Assembly (NCBI GenBank): GCA_036389275.1
Contig: DASVQE010000073.1
Coordinates: 37,421-101,420 of the forward strand
DNA: 64,000 bases
Direction of reading: 5' to 3'
Source of the DNA: QHVT01 sp036389275
GTDB lineage: Bacteria; Acidobacteriota; Thermoanaerobaculia; Gp7-AA8
Shown: in pieces, positions 25,857-33,723 of the stretch
How positions within the stretch are numbered: the stretch's first letter is position 1
Layout of the letters: the number at the start of each line of letters is the position of its first letter
The notes under the pieces: model-generated
Told to the model about the DNA's origin: nothing
What the model saw: only the letters and a program-made list of their open reading frames with translations
Databases searched by the model: none
Position numbers and translations under genes: made by a program

Positions 25857-27406
25857 GTGGCAACGACCGCCGGATCGGGCACGAGCAGCGACTCCGCCGT
25901 CATCTCCTCAGGCTTCTCGATGCCGAGGATGGTCAGGATCGTCGGCGCGACATTCGACAGCACGCCGCCGCCGCGCAGCGCGCCGAAACGCTTCTTCGCG
26001 TCGACGAGGATGAGCGGCACCGGGTTGGTCGTGTGCGCCGTGTGCGGCTGATTCGTGCGCGGATCGAACATCAGCTCGGCGTTGCCGTGATCGGCGGTGA
26101 TCAGGGCGATGCCGTCGACCGCTTCCGTTGCGTCGAGAATCCGTCCGACCGCAACGTCGGTGTCGTGCACCGCCGTCACCGCCGCATCCATGACGCCGGT
26201 GTGGCCGACCATGTCGGGATTGGCGATGTTCATGATGATGACGTCGTAGTTGCGCGACGCGATGGCCTCGACCACTTTGTCCGCGACCTCGAACACCGAC
26301 ATCTCCGGCTTCAGATCGTACGTGGCGACCTTCGGCGACGGCACGAGCAGCCGCTCCTCGCCGGGGAACTGCGTGTCGGAGCCGCCGTTGAAGAAGAAGG
26401 TGACGTGCGCGTATTTCTCCGTCTCGGCGATGCGGAACTGTTTGAGGCCGGCGCGCGAGAGCACTTCGCCGAGGTTGTTGCGCACCTGCTGCGGCGGAAA
26501 GACGACCGGCAGGTCGAACTTCTCGTGATAGCGATTCATCGTCAGCAGCCGCGCGCGCGGATGCACAGCGCGGTGGAAGCCGTCGAACTGCTCGTCCTTG
26601 AAGGCGGTGACGATCTGGCGCATGCGGTCCGCACGGAAATTGAAGAAGAGCAGCGCGTCGCCGTCTTCGACGCGGCCGAGGTGCGCGCCGGCGGGCGTGA
26701 GCACGGAGATCGGCTCGACGAATTCGTCGGTGACGTTCTGCTCGTAGAAGCGGCGCAGCGTCTCGAGCGGATCCTTCGTCTCCGTGCCGACGCCGAGGGT
26801 CATCAGATCGTAGCCGCGCTGCACGCGTTCCCAGCGCTGGTCGCGATCCATCGTGAAGTAGCGGCCGATGATCGTCGACAGATGGGCGCGCGGCTTGTCC
26901 GCAATGTGCGCGAGCAGCTCGCCGAGATACGTCTCCGCCGATTTCGGCGGCGTGTCGCGCCCGTCGAGGATCGCGTGGACGAAGACGTTCTCCGCGCCGA
27001 GCCCCATCGCCGCGTCGATCAAACCGTGCAGATGCTCCTGCAGCGAGTGCACGCCGCCGTTCGAGAGCAGTCCGGCCAGATGGATGTTCTTCGAGCCTCT
27101 GACTGCATCGACGAAGACGTCATTGCGCGCGAGCTCGCCGCCGCGAATGGCTTTCGAGATGCGCACGATGTCCTGATCGACGACCCGACCCGCTCCGATG
27201 TTCAGGTGCCCGACTTCCGAGTTCCCCATCTGTCCCTCGGGCAACCCGACCGCGAGGCCCGAGGCCTCGAGCGTCGTCCACGGCGACTCGCGCCACAGCC
27301 GCGCGAACCGCGGCGTCTCCGCCTGCGCAATCGCGTTCCACTCGGTTTCCGTGCGACAGCCGAAGCCGTCCAGCACGATCAGGATCAGAAACGGCCGCTC
27401 CGCCAT
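25853..27406 (-). CDS. gpmI: 2,3-bisphosphoglycerate-independent phosphoglycerate mutase
   Basis: 517 residues. The metal site begins LIVLDGFGCR (usually DGWG), the phosphoserine loop is GQMGNSEVGHLNIGAGR, and the later metal motifs ITADHGNAE and PDMVGHTG are present. It interconverts 3- and 2-phosphoglycerate in glycolysis. TATCTT ends 9 nt before the ATG and there is no Shine-Dalgarno, so a leaderless transcript is likely. First gene of a three-gene coupled operon. Confidence 0.96.
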   Translation of the reverse strand: MAERPFLILIVLDGFGCRTETEWNAIAQAETPRFARLWRESPWTTLEASGLAVGLPEGQMGNSEVGHLNIGAGRVVDQDIVRISKAIRGGELARNDVFVDAVRGSKNIHLAGLLSNGGVHSLQEHLHGLIDAAMGLGAENVFVHAILDGRDTPPKSAETYLGELLAHIADKPRAHLSTIIGRYFTMDRDQRWERVQRGYDLMTLGVGTETKDPLETLRRFYEQNVTDEFVEPISVLTPAGAHLGRVEDGDALLFFNFRADRMRQIVTAFKDEQFDGFHRAVHPRARLLTMNRYHEKFDLPVVFPPQQVRNNLGEVLSRAGLKQFRIAETEKYAHVTFFFNGGSDTQFPGEERLLVPSPKVATYDLKPEMSVFEVADKVVEAIASRNYDVIIMNIANPDMVGHTGVMDAAVTAVHDTDVAVGRILDATEAVDGIALITADHGNAELMFDPRTNQPHTAHTTNPVPLILVDAKKRFGALRGGGVLSNVAPTILTILGIEKPEEMTAESLLVPDPAVVAT

Positions 27407-27427
27407 GCGGCGGCGAAGATATCAAAA

Positions 27428-27533
27428 GGGGGAGTGCGGAGTGCTAAGTGCTAAGTGCTAAGTGCTGCTCAGCACTTGGCACCCGCGCCGAACGGAGCGC
27501 TCGGCAGAAGGCCGCCCAGCACTTAGCACTGCG
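27428..27533. repeat. Intergenic hairpin region with iterated AGTGCTA words
   Basis: On the left AGTGCTA is repeated in tandem (27440-27466), then CAGCACTTGGCAC, a GC-rich middle, and CAGCACTTAGCACT at 27517-27530. Two alternative hairpins are possible, near 27440-27483 and over the full length. It lies just after the 3' end of the DUF4177 gene and before the gpmI promoter. Confidence 0.75.
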
Positions 27534-27537
27534 CCGT

Positions 27538-27729
27538 TCAGGCGCTCGCCTTTTCCCGCTTGAACACCATCCCGATGTGGTCGGTCGCGCCGGTCTTGAA
27601 GTTGATCGAGGTGATGCTGACCAGCTCCCATCCGTCGTCGCCCAGCCGGTTGAGCTCTTCCGCGCGGCGCGGGTCCATCGAGTAATTCTCCGACCGGACG
27701 TTGATGATCTTGTATTCCCAGGTCTTCAT
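27538..27729 (-). CDS. DUF4177-like small protein
   Basis: 63 residues: MKTWEYKIINV, then EELNRLGDDGWELVSI and a final beta strand GMVFKRE. This layout (strand, helix, GWELV, strands) is that of DUF4177, small proteins of unknown role often described as membrane- or sporulation-associated. GGGAGGG is 7 nt before the ATG. TACACT at 27778-27773 is a likely -10. Confidence 0.75.
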   Translation of the reverse strand: MKTWEYKIINVRSENYSMDPRRAEELNRLGDDGWELVSITSINFKTGATDHIGMVFKREKASA

Positions 27730-27786
27730 GTCCGCACCCTCCCTACCGGCTGGTTGTGTGATTGGGTGTGGAAGTGTAGCAAACGA

Positions 27787-28467
27787 TCAGGTTGCCAGCG
27801 CAGCGCGCCATTGCACCGCTTCCGCCGGCAGGTCGGTGATGACGCCGTCGCACCCGGCCTCGCGCAGCCGCTCCCATTCGTGTCTGCGGTTCGCCGTCCA
27901 CGGCACGACCTTGATGCCGCGCGCATGCAGCGAGGCGATCATCTCCTCGTCGACGTAGTGATAGTTCGGGAAGCACCAGCTCGCGCCGAGGCGGGCGGCG
28001 TAGTCGGCGACGTCGACGAGATAACCGTGAAAGGTGATGCCCATCGGGAAGGTCGCGCCGCGCTTCCGCATCTCCGGCAGGATGGAATGATCGAAGGAAG
28101 CAAGGACGAAGTCGCGCCACTTCCCCACTTCCGCAAGTAACGCCTCTTCCCACCGGCCGCGCTTCACCTCGAGGATCATCGTGCCGCGCCCGTCGAATTG
28201 GGAGAGGTCCGCGAGGCGCTCGATCATGGCGCCGCGCTCGGCGGCCTGGGTGAAGGTGAGCGACTCGATCGACTCCTCGTCGAGCTCGTCGTCGTGGTAG
28301 AGCACGGCGGTGCGGTCGAAGAGCAGGCGCAGGTCGGTTTCGAAGCCGTCGGCGCCGGCGCGCAGCGTCTCCTCGAACGAGGCGATCGTGTTTTCGGGGA
28401 AGCGCCGCGGACTGCCGCGATGGCCGAAGATCAGGAAGTGCTCAACAGGCGTAATCGCTTGTCCCAT
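27787..28467 (-). CDS. Glycerophosphodiester phosphodiesterase
   Basis: 226 residues, no signal peptide, so cytosolic (UgpQ-like). FGHRGSPRRFPENTIASF carries the catalytic His, FETDLRLLFD the metal acids and LYHDDEL the second His; GVITDLP ends the barrel. It hydrolyses deacylated phospholipid head groups to glycerol-3-P and an alcohol. The usual length is slightly greater (240-250). Confidence 0.88.
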   Translation of the reverse strand: MGQAITPVEHFLIFGHRGSPRRFPENTIASFEETLRAGADGFETDLRLLFDRTAVLYHDDELDEESIESLTFTQAAERGAMIERLADLSQFDGRGTMILEVKRGRWEEALLAEVGKWRDFVLASFDHSILPEMRKRGATFPMGITFHGYLVDVADYAARLGASWCFPNYHYVDEEMIASLHARGIKVVPWTANRRHEWERLREAGCDGVITDLPAEAVQWRAALAT

Positions 28468-28511
28468 CTCGACTACACGTGGTAGGTTGACTCGAAATCC
28501 AACGGAGCCGA

Positions 28512-30176
28512 ATGATGCCGAAAAGAATCCTGCTCGCGGATGACAGTATCACCATTCAGAAGGTCGTCGAGCTGACGTTTTCCGATGGCGACTACGAGGT
28601 CACCGCGGTCAACAACGGCGCCAAAGCGGTGCAGAAGCTGGCCGAGATGCGGCCCGACATCATCCTCTCGGACATCATCATGCCGGAGAAGAACGGCTAC
28701 GAGGTCTGCGAGTTCGTGAAGTCGCATCCCGAGTACCGCAACATCCCGGTGGTGCTGCTGACCGGCACGTTCGAGCCGTTCGATCCCGACCGCGCCGAGA
28801 AGGCCGGCTGCGACGCGGTGGTGACCAAGCCGTTCGAGTCGCAGAGCCTCATTCACAAAGTCGAAGAGCTGATCTCGCAGGCCGCGCAGCAGAGCGCGTC
28901 GGCCGCGCCCGCGGAAGCGGAGCCGTCGCCCTGGATGGAAGAGACTCCGGAAGAGACGCCGGAAGCCGCGCCGCCTTCGGCGTTCACCACGCCGAGCGGC
29001 GCGTTCGTGGCGGCCGAGCCGTTCTCGTACGGCGCCGATCTCTTCAGCACGCCGACGCCCGAGGCGACGACGGAGATGCCGTTCGATGCGACGCCGGCCG
29101 CCGGTGAGCTGGGCGGCGAGACGCGCGCGTTTCCGCGCATGACGTTCGACGAGATGCAGCGGATGGACGCGCAGGAGCGGCCCGCGCCTGCACCGCCGCC
29201 GGTGGAGACGTCGATGCCCGCGTGGGATGCGCCGGCTCCGCAGTCGACTTCGTCCTTCGACACGCCCGCATTCGACGCGCCGGCCTTCGATGCCGCGCCT
29301 TCGTTCGATGCCGCGCCTTCGTTCGAGCCGACGGCATCGCCGTTCGAAGAGCCGGCATCCGCATCGCCGTTCGAGCAGTCCTCCGATTTCTCCGGCGAGA
29401 CGCGCGCGTTCACGAAGATGTCGTTCGACGATCTGCCGTCCGCCGCGCCGCAGCCGCAGACACCCGATCCGGAGTCGCCGTTCGGCGCCGCGCCGCCCGC
29501 GGAAGAGTTCAGCGGCGAGACGCGCGCGTTCCCGCGGCTGAGCCTCGAGGAGCTGCAGCAGATGGCGCCGCCGCCCGCGCCGGAGCCGCTCGCCTCCGAG
29601 CCGCCGCCTGCACCGGCCGCGCAGGAAACGTCGCCGTGGGATGAGACGCCGCAGGAAGCGCCCGCGTTCGGCGGCGAGACCCGCGCGTTCCCGAAGCTCG
29701 ACTTCGACGCGATGCAGTCCGCATCGACTCCCGAGCCCGCGCCCGAGCCGGCGCCGTGGGACGAGCCGGCAGCCTCGCCGTTCGAGCCCGCGCCCGCCGC
29801 GGCCGAGGAAGCGCCGGCGTTCGGCGGCGAGACGCGCGCGTTCCCGAAGCTCGACTTTGATCAGTTGCAGGCGATGTCCGCACCGGAACCGGAAGCGGCG
29901 TCCGCGCCCGCTGCACCGACTGAAGAAATCTCCGCGCCGCAGCAGCAGGACGAGTCGCCCGCGTCCGCGCCTGCCGCGATCGCGCCGGAGGAAACGCCGG
30001 CGCTGCCGATCGCCGCGCGCGGCGAGCTCACCGACGATCAGGTCGACCGCATCGCCCGCCGCGTGGTCGAGCTGATGTCCGACTCGGTCGTGCGCAACAT
30101 CGCCTGGGAAGTGATTCCCGATCTCGCGGAGATGGTGGTGAAGGAGCGCATCCGTCAGCTCGAAGCGGAAGCGTGA
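28512..30176 (+). CDS. Response regulator with a disordered arm of five GETRAF motifs and a conserved C-terminal helix domain
   Basis: 554 residues. Residues 4-122 are a CheY receiver: phospho-acceptor Asp54 in ILSDIIMP, Thr in LLTGTF, Lys in TKPFE. Residues 125-500 are Pro/Ala/Glu-rich and disordered, with GETRAF at 202, 295, 335, 388 and 439, each followed by P-K/R-L/M then a D/E-rich LQ helix. Residues 505-554 are a charged amphipathic domain (DQVDRIARRVVELM, IAWEVIPDLAEMVVKE) as in deltaproteobacterial regulators with similar tails. There is no DNA-binding output. It may be a hub that concentrates partners on the receiver. GGAG is 7 nt before the ATG. Confidence 0.85.
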   Translation: MMPKRILLADDSITIQKVVELTFSDGDYEVTAVNNGAKAVQKLAEMRPDIILSDIIMPEKNGYEVCEFVKSHPEYRNIPVVLLTGTFEPFDPDRAEKAGCDAVVTKPFESQSLIHKVEELISQAAQQSASAAPAEAEPSPWMEETPEETPEAAPPSAFTTPSGAFVAAEPFSYGADLFSTPTPEATTEMPFDATPAAGELGGETRAFPRMTFDEMQRMDAQERPAPAPPPVETSMPAWDAPAPQSTSSFDTPAFDAPAFDAAPSFDAAPSFEPTASPFEEPASASPFEQSSDFSGETRAFTKMSFDDLPSAAPQPQTPDPESPFGAAPPAEEFSGETRAFPRLSLEELQQMAPPPAPEPLASEPPPAPAAQETSPWDETPQEAPAFGGETRAFPKLDFDAMQSASTPEPAPEPAPWDEPAASPFEPAPAAAEEAPAFGGETRAFPKLDFDQLQAMSAPEPEAASAPAAPTEEISAPQQQDESPASAPAAIAPEETPALPIAARGELTDDQVDRIARRVVELMSDSVVRNIAWEVIPDLAEMVVKERIRQLEAEA

Positions 30177-30183
30177 TCGCTTC

Positions 30184-30717
30184 TTGAAGATTTACACGAA
30201 GACCGGCGACGCCGGCACGACGTCGCTCTTCGGCGGCGCGCGCGTCGCCAAGCACGACGCACGCATCGAGGCCTACGGGACCGTCGACGAGTTGAATTCG
30301 TTCCTCGGCGCCGCACGCGCCACAGCGCTGCCCGCCGAAGTGGAAAAAACGCTCGACGCCGTTCAGCACGACCTCTTCGAGATCGGCGCGCATCTCGCCT
30401 CGCCCGGCACCAGCCGCTTCCCCGGCGTCGAGTCCGCGCGCATCGCGGATCTCGAGCGCGCCATCGACGCGATGGAGTCGGAGCTCGAGCCGCTGAAAAC
30501 GTTCATCCTGCCCGGCGGCACCGCCGCCGCCGCGCAACTGCACATCGCCCGCACGGTCTGCCGCCGCGCCGAACGCCGCGTCACCGCCCTCGATGACGGG
30601 AGCGAAGCAACACGCTCAACGATCGCCTATCTCAACCGCTTGTCCGACTACCTGTTCGTCGCCGCGCGCTTCACCAACGCTCGCGCAGGATGCGCGGACG
30701 TGCCCTGGAGGCGCTAA
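30184..30717 (+). CDS. ATP:cob(I)alamin adenosyltransferase (PduO type)
   Basis: 177 residues from a TTG start. YTKTGDAGTTSLFGG is the ATP loop, YGTVDELNSFLG the cobalamin region and CRRAERRVTAL the conserved Arg helix. It makes adenosylcobalamin for mutases. It starts 7 nt after the response-regulator stop codon, so no room exists for a cobalamin riboswitch. The palindrome copy 3 follows the stop codon immediately. Confidence 0.9.
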   Translation: MKIYTKTGDAGTTSLFGGARVAKHDARIEAYGTVDELNSFLGAARATALPAEVEKTLDAVQHDLFEIGAHLASPGTSRFPGVESARIADLERAIDAMESELEPLKTFILPGGTAAAAQLHIARTVCRRAERRVTALDDGSEATRSTIAYLNRLSDYLFVAARFTNARAGCADVPWRR

Positions 30718-30718
30718 A

Positions 30719-30890
30719 GGGAACGACGAGGGGCCTCCGGCGGCCGGGGCCACGGGCCCCGGACCCCGCTGGTTGGCCTAGCCTCCGCGACACAGTGTCG
30801 CCAGCTTGGGAGTAGTGTCGCGGAGGCTAGGCCAACCAATGGGGTCTGGGGCCCTCGGCCCCAGCCGCCGGAGGCCCCCCGTCGTTCCCC
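30719..30890. repeat. Long palindromic intergenic element, copy 3
   Basis: Arms 30719-30793 and about 30815-30890. It begins 1 nt after one stop codon and ends 1 base before the other, so it spans the whole convergent junction. Its left arm reads GACGAGGGGCCTCCGGCGG, which is the strand-reversed form of copies 1 and 2; the centre CACAGTGTCG is itself palindromic. Confidence 0.9.
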
Positions 30891-31787
30891 TTAGTCGCCA
30901 CCAGACCGCGTCTGCTTCCTGCCCGAGTTGATCCAGGCGGACCACCAGAGGTCGCGAAGGAGCGATGCGCCGGCGGCGAGGCGGTCGGCGGCGAAGGCGA
31001 CACCTTCCTTTGAGCCGGGCTTCATTGGATCGAACGCGCCGTCGCGATCGAGTGCGTACAGCGGCTCGACCAGTGCGTTCGACGCACGCACCGCTTCCAC
31101 CGCGGCGGCGAAGTAATCCTCGCGCAACTTCGGCGGTGCGAGCTTCGGAACGACATCGGCGACGTCGAGCGCGTGCGAGACGAAATCGCGCTCGAAGCGA
31201 GCGTGCGTCCCGCAATCATTCGCGTACCCGTGCGGATTCGGCGACACCCAGCCGTTGTAATTCATCGTCGCGTGATGCGGATTCGACGAGTCGCCGGCGT
31301 AATGTCCGAGGATTCCGGCCAGGTGAATCGCGTCGTGCTCCGCGTACGCGCGCTCCGCCGGCGACTGCGCCGTGCGCCAACTGCGGAAGGCGATCTGCAA
31401 CTGCTGCGTCACCTCGGCGATGCGCCACGGCAGAAAGCCCGCCTCGTCGTTGCGCAGATCGTGCTGGCGCAGACGTCCGGAGCGTTCCATCAGCGCGATG
31501 AACTTGTAGCGATCCGCCGGCAACTGCAGCCCGGCCGCGTACTCGTAATCGAGAAAATGATCGGGCGGATTCACCGCATCGAGCGACGGCCCGGCGCCTT
31601 TCCACCGATCGGGCTCGAACGCCAGCCAGACCAGATCGGGAAACGCGCGGTAGAAAAACGGCGGCATGTCGTACGTCGTGCCGAGCGTCGCCGCCTCGCC
31701 GACGATGTAGTGCCCTTTCTCGCCCCACGCAAAAGCGCTGGGCGCGATCACGGCGGCGAGGAGCAGCGCGAGGATCCGTTTCATCAT
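30891..31787 (-). CDS. Secreted S1/P1-type zinc nuclease
   Basis: 298 residues. The signal peptide (1-20) is cut to leave WGEKGHYIVGEAA; the new N-terminal Trp and the following His are zinc ligands in this family. Further ligands come from NPPDHFLDYE, HDAIHLAGILGHYAGDSSNPHH and THARFERDF. The fold is shared with phospholipase C, so either single-stranded nuclease or phospholipase activity is possible. Its ATG is 5 nt downstream of the tRNA-Pro CCA end, so it probably rides on the tRNA promoter. Confidence 0.82.
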   Translation of the reverse strand: MMKRILALLLAAVIAPSAFAWGEKGHYIVGEAATLGTTYDMPPFFYRAFPDLVWLAFEPDRWKGAGPSLDAVNPPDHFLDYEYAAGLQLPADRYKFIALMERSGRLRQHDLRNDEAGFLPWRIAEVTQQLQIAFRSWRTAQSPAERAYAEHDAIHLAGILGHYAGDSSNPHHATMNYNGWVSPNPHGYANDCGTHARFERDFVSHALDVADVVPKLAPPKLREDYFAAAVEAVRASNALVEPLYALDRDGAFDPMKPGSKEGVAFAADRLAAGASLLRDLWWSAWINSGRKQTRSGGD

Positions 31788-31792
31788 TCGAA

Positions 31793-31870
31793 TGGTCGGG
31801 GCAAGAGGATTTGAACCTCCGACCTCACGGTCCCGAACCGTGCGCTCTGACCAGGCTGAGCTATGCCCCG
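31793..31870 (-). tRNA. tRNA-Pro (anticodon CGG), CCA encoded
   Basis: The complementary strand reads CGGGGCA acceptor, GCTC/GAGC D-stem, CACGG-TTCGGGA-CCGTG anticodon arm, GGAGG-TTCAAAT-CCTCT T-arm, TGCCCCG acceptor, then ACCA. The anticodon CGG (loop positions 34-36) reads codon CCG. It is 78 nt with the genome-encoded CCA. C1 and the CGGGG acceptor are usual for bacterial tRNA-Pro. Confidence 0.97.
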
Positions 31871-31913
31871 ATTTTAGGCAGGCGACGGGAGTGGGCCCGT
31901 CGAAGAGTCGCGG

Positions 31914-31942
31914 ATTCTAGTGAACTCCCGCCGCGCGGTCAA
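31914..31942 (-). promoter_or_regulatory. Sigma70-type promoter of tRNA-Pro
   Basis: On the minus strand TTGACC (31942-31937), 17-nt spacer, TAGAAT (31919-31914). This is nearly consensus and stands about 36 nt before the mature tRNA 5' end. It lies between the tRNA and the OmpW-like gene. Confidence 0.75.
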
Positions 31943-31953
31943 ACATTCCGCGG

Positions 31954-32574
31954 TCAGTAGTGATAGACGATGCCGACGCCGACCACCAGCGGACGCACGT
32001 GCAGCTCGGCCACCTGATCGTCGCTGCCGAAGCGCGCGGAGCCGCGCGTTTCCACCGGCACGTAGCGCGCGTCGCCGGCGAGGCTCCAGCGTTTCGAGAA
32101 CGGGATGCGCAGCCCGGCGTCGAGCACGAGGCCGGTCGGATCTTCGAACTCGATCGCCGGCGTGAGCGGCGTGGCCTCGATGTTCCGCGTGATCACGTGC
32201 GCGACGCCGACGCCGAGGTATGGACGCAAGGAGCCCTTCTCGACCGGATGCCACTGCAGCACGGCGGTGATCGGATACATCTGCGCGCGGCCGAGGTTTG
32301 CGCGCGCGACGAAATCGGACCCGGTGATCTGCACGTGCATCTCGGAGACGAGCGCGGCGATCTTCACCTCCAGCGAGGTGCGGCCGGAGAAGTGCCAGTT
32401 CACACCGCCGCCGATGCCGCCGCCGGTCTCGAACGTGGGGTCGTAGCGGATCGGACGCGAGGGACCGTCGTCGTTGCGGCGCACGCCTTCGACGTCGAGA
32501 ATCAGATCGACGCGCTGCGCCAGCGACGGCAGCGCGATCAGCAGCATCGAGCAAAACAGCAAGGCGCGTTTCAT
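31954..32574 (-). CDS. OmpW-like outer-membrane beta-barrel protein
   Basis: 206 residues. Signal peptide 1-19 (LLIALPSLAQ). Alternating strands follow, with TGGGIGGGVNWHF, PITAVLQWHP, RPYLGVGVAHVI, GLVLDAGLRIPF and the C-terminal GVGIVYHY, a barrel-closing aromatic end. This matches the OmpW/YfaZ-like 8-strand class. Start ATG 32574; the longer frame is antisense to the VWFA gene. It diverges from the VWFA gene across 87 bp. Confidence 0.8.
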   Translation of the reverse strand: MKRALLFCSMLLIALPSLAQRVDLILDVEGVRRNDDGPSRPIRYDPTFETGGGIGGGVNWHFSGRTSLEVKIAALVSEMHVQITGSDFVARANLGRAQMYPITAVLQWHPVEKGSLRPYLGVGVAHVITRNIEATPLTPAIEFEDPTGLVLDAGLRIPFSKRWSLAGDARYVPVETRGSARFGSDDQVAELHVRPLVVGVGIVYHY

Positions 32575-32661
32575 GACCACCGCGGAGGCGCAAGAAACGA
32601 ACCAGTGACGCCGGAATCGCCGCCGGACAGGCTCGGTTGCGATTCGCGTAAAGGAGCCTTC

Positions 32662-33723
32662 ATGAAACGCCTTGCAGCTCTCTTCGTGAGTCTCGCTCTC
32701 GGCGCGGCTCTCTCCGCGCAGCAACCGCAGCAGCCGCAGCAACCATTCGGCGAGCGCATCGACGTCAACGTCGTCCTGCTCGACGCCATCGTCACCGATG
32801 CCAAAGGCAACCAGATCCTCGGCCTCGGGCCCTCCGATTTCATCGTCAAGGAAAACGGCGTGGCGCAGCAGGTCGAGTCGGTGGATTACTTCACCAACCG
32901 CCGCCTGCTGAACGAACGGGAAGAGAACGCGCCCTTCAACGTCGAGCGCGTCCGCGAAGAGCGTTACTTCATCTTCTTCTTCGACAAGCCGACCGATCCC
33001 GGCGCGCTGTTCGACGCCACCGCGCGCGCCCGCGACGCCGTGCGCGACTTCGTCCGCAATCAGATGAAGGAGAACGACCGCGTGGCCATCGTCGGCCACG
33101 ACACGCGCCTGAAGGTCTACAGCGATTTCACCAACGACCGCAAACAGCTCGAGCGCGCGCTCAAGGACGCGGCAGCCTTCGGCACTGGCATCGATCGCCC
33201 GACCAGCTCCGCCTCGATCCTCGGCGGCATCGACGCCGGCGCGATGCGCAATCAGACCGGCACCGTCTACGAGGCGCTCGACGTGCTGGCCCACTCGCTG
33301 CGCGGCATCCGCGCGCGCAAGAACCTCGTGCTCTTCTCACCCGGCATCATGGGCGCCGACGAAGACGCGCGCGGCGGCGTGATCGTCAACCGCAGCCGCT
33401 TCGTCGATCCGATGCTGCAGTCGCTCAACGCCGCCAACGTCTCCGTCTACGCGGTGCAGTTGCAGCAGGACGCCGACGCGACGCCGCTCTTCCATCAGCG
33501 CCTGACCGAGCTCGCCAACGAGACCGGCGGCCGCTACTTCCAGTTCAACACCTCGTTCAAGCCGGCCATCGAGCGGATCGAGAACGTGAGCAACGGCTAC
33601 TACCTGCTCAGCTACCGCTCGCAGCACTCGCGCGGCGAGCGCGGGTTTCAGAAGGTGACGGTGTCGGTGAAGGATCCGTCGCTGCGCGTGACCTCGCGCG
33701 CCGGCTACGCCTACGGCGACTGA
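32662..33723 (+). CDS. Secreted VWFA-domain protein of the Acidobacteria-type family
   Basis: 353 residues from ATG 32662 with AAGGAG 6 nt upstream. A signal peptide (1-19) is followed by a Gln/Pro stretch. A beta domain (DVNVVLLDAIVTD, then GLGPSDFIVKENG) precedes a VWA fold: IFFFDKPTDP, VRNQMKENDRVAIVGHD, YEALDVLAHSLRGIRARKNLVLFSPG, ANVSVYAVQL. The C-terminal YYLLSYRS and VSVKDPSLRVTSRAGY are diagnostic for the 'VWFA-related Acidobacterial' type. The MIDAS motif is degenerate. Its end overlaps the convergent gene by 13 nt. Confidence 0.85.
   Translation: MKRLAALFVSLALGAALSAQQPQQPQQPFGERIDVNVVLLDAIVTDAKGNQILGLGPSDFIVKENGVAQQVESVDYFTNRRLLNEREENAPFNVERVREERYFIFFFDKPTDPGALFDATARARDAVRDFVRNQMKENDRVAIVGHDTRLKVYSDFTNDRKQLERALKDAAAFGTGIDRPTSSASILGGIDAGAMRNQTGTVYEALDVLAHSLRGIRARKNLVLFSPGIMGADEDARGGVIVNRSRFVDPMLQSLNAANVSVYAVQLQQDADATPLFHQRLTELANETGGRYFQFNTSFKPAIERIENVSNGYYLLSYRSQHSRGERGFQKVTVSVKDPSLRVTSRAGYAYGD

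Noticed and set aside
30177..30183. Cobalamin riboswitch before the adenosyltransferase gene
   Set aside because: Only 7 nt separate it from the upstream gene, leaving no room for a riboswitch.
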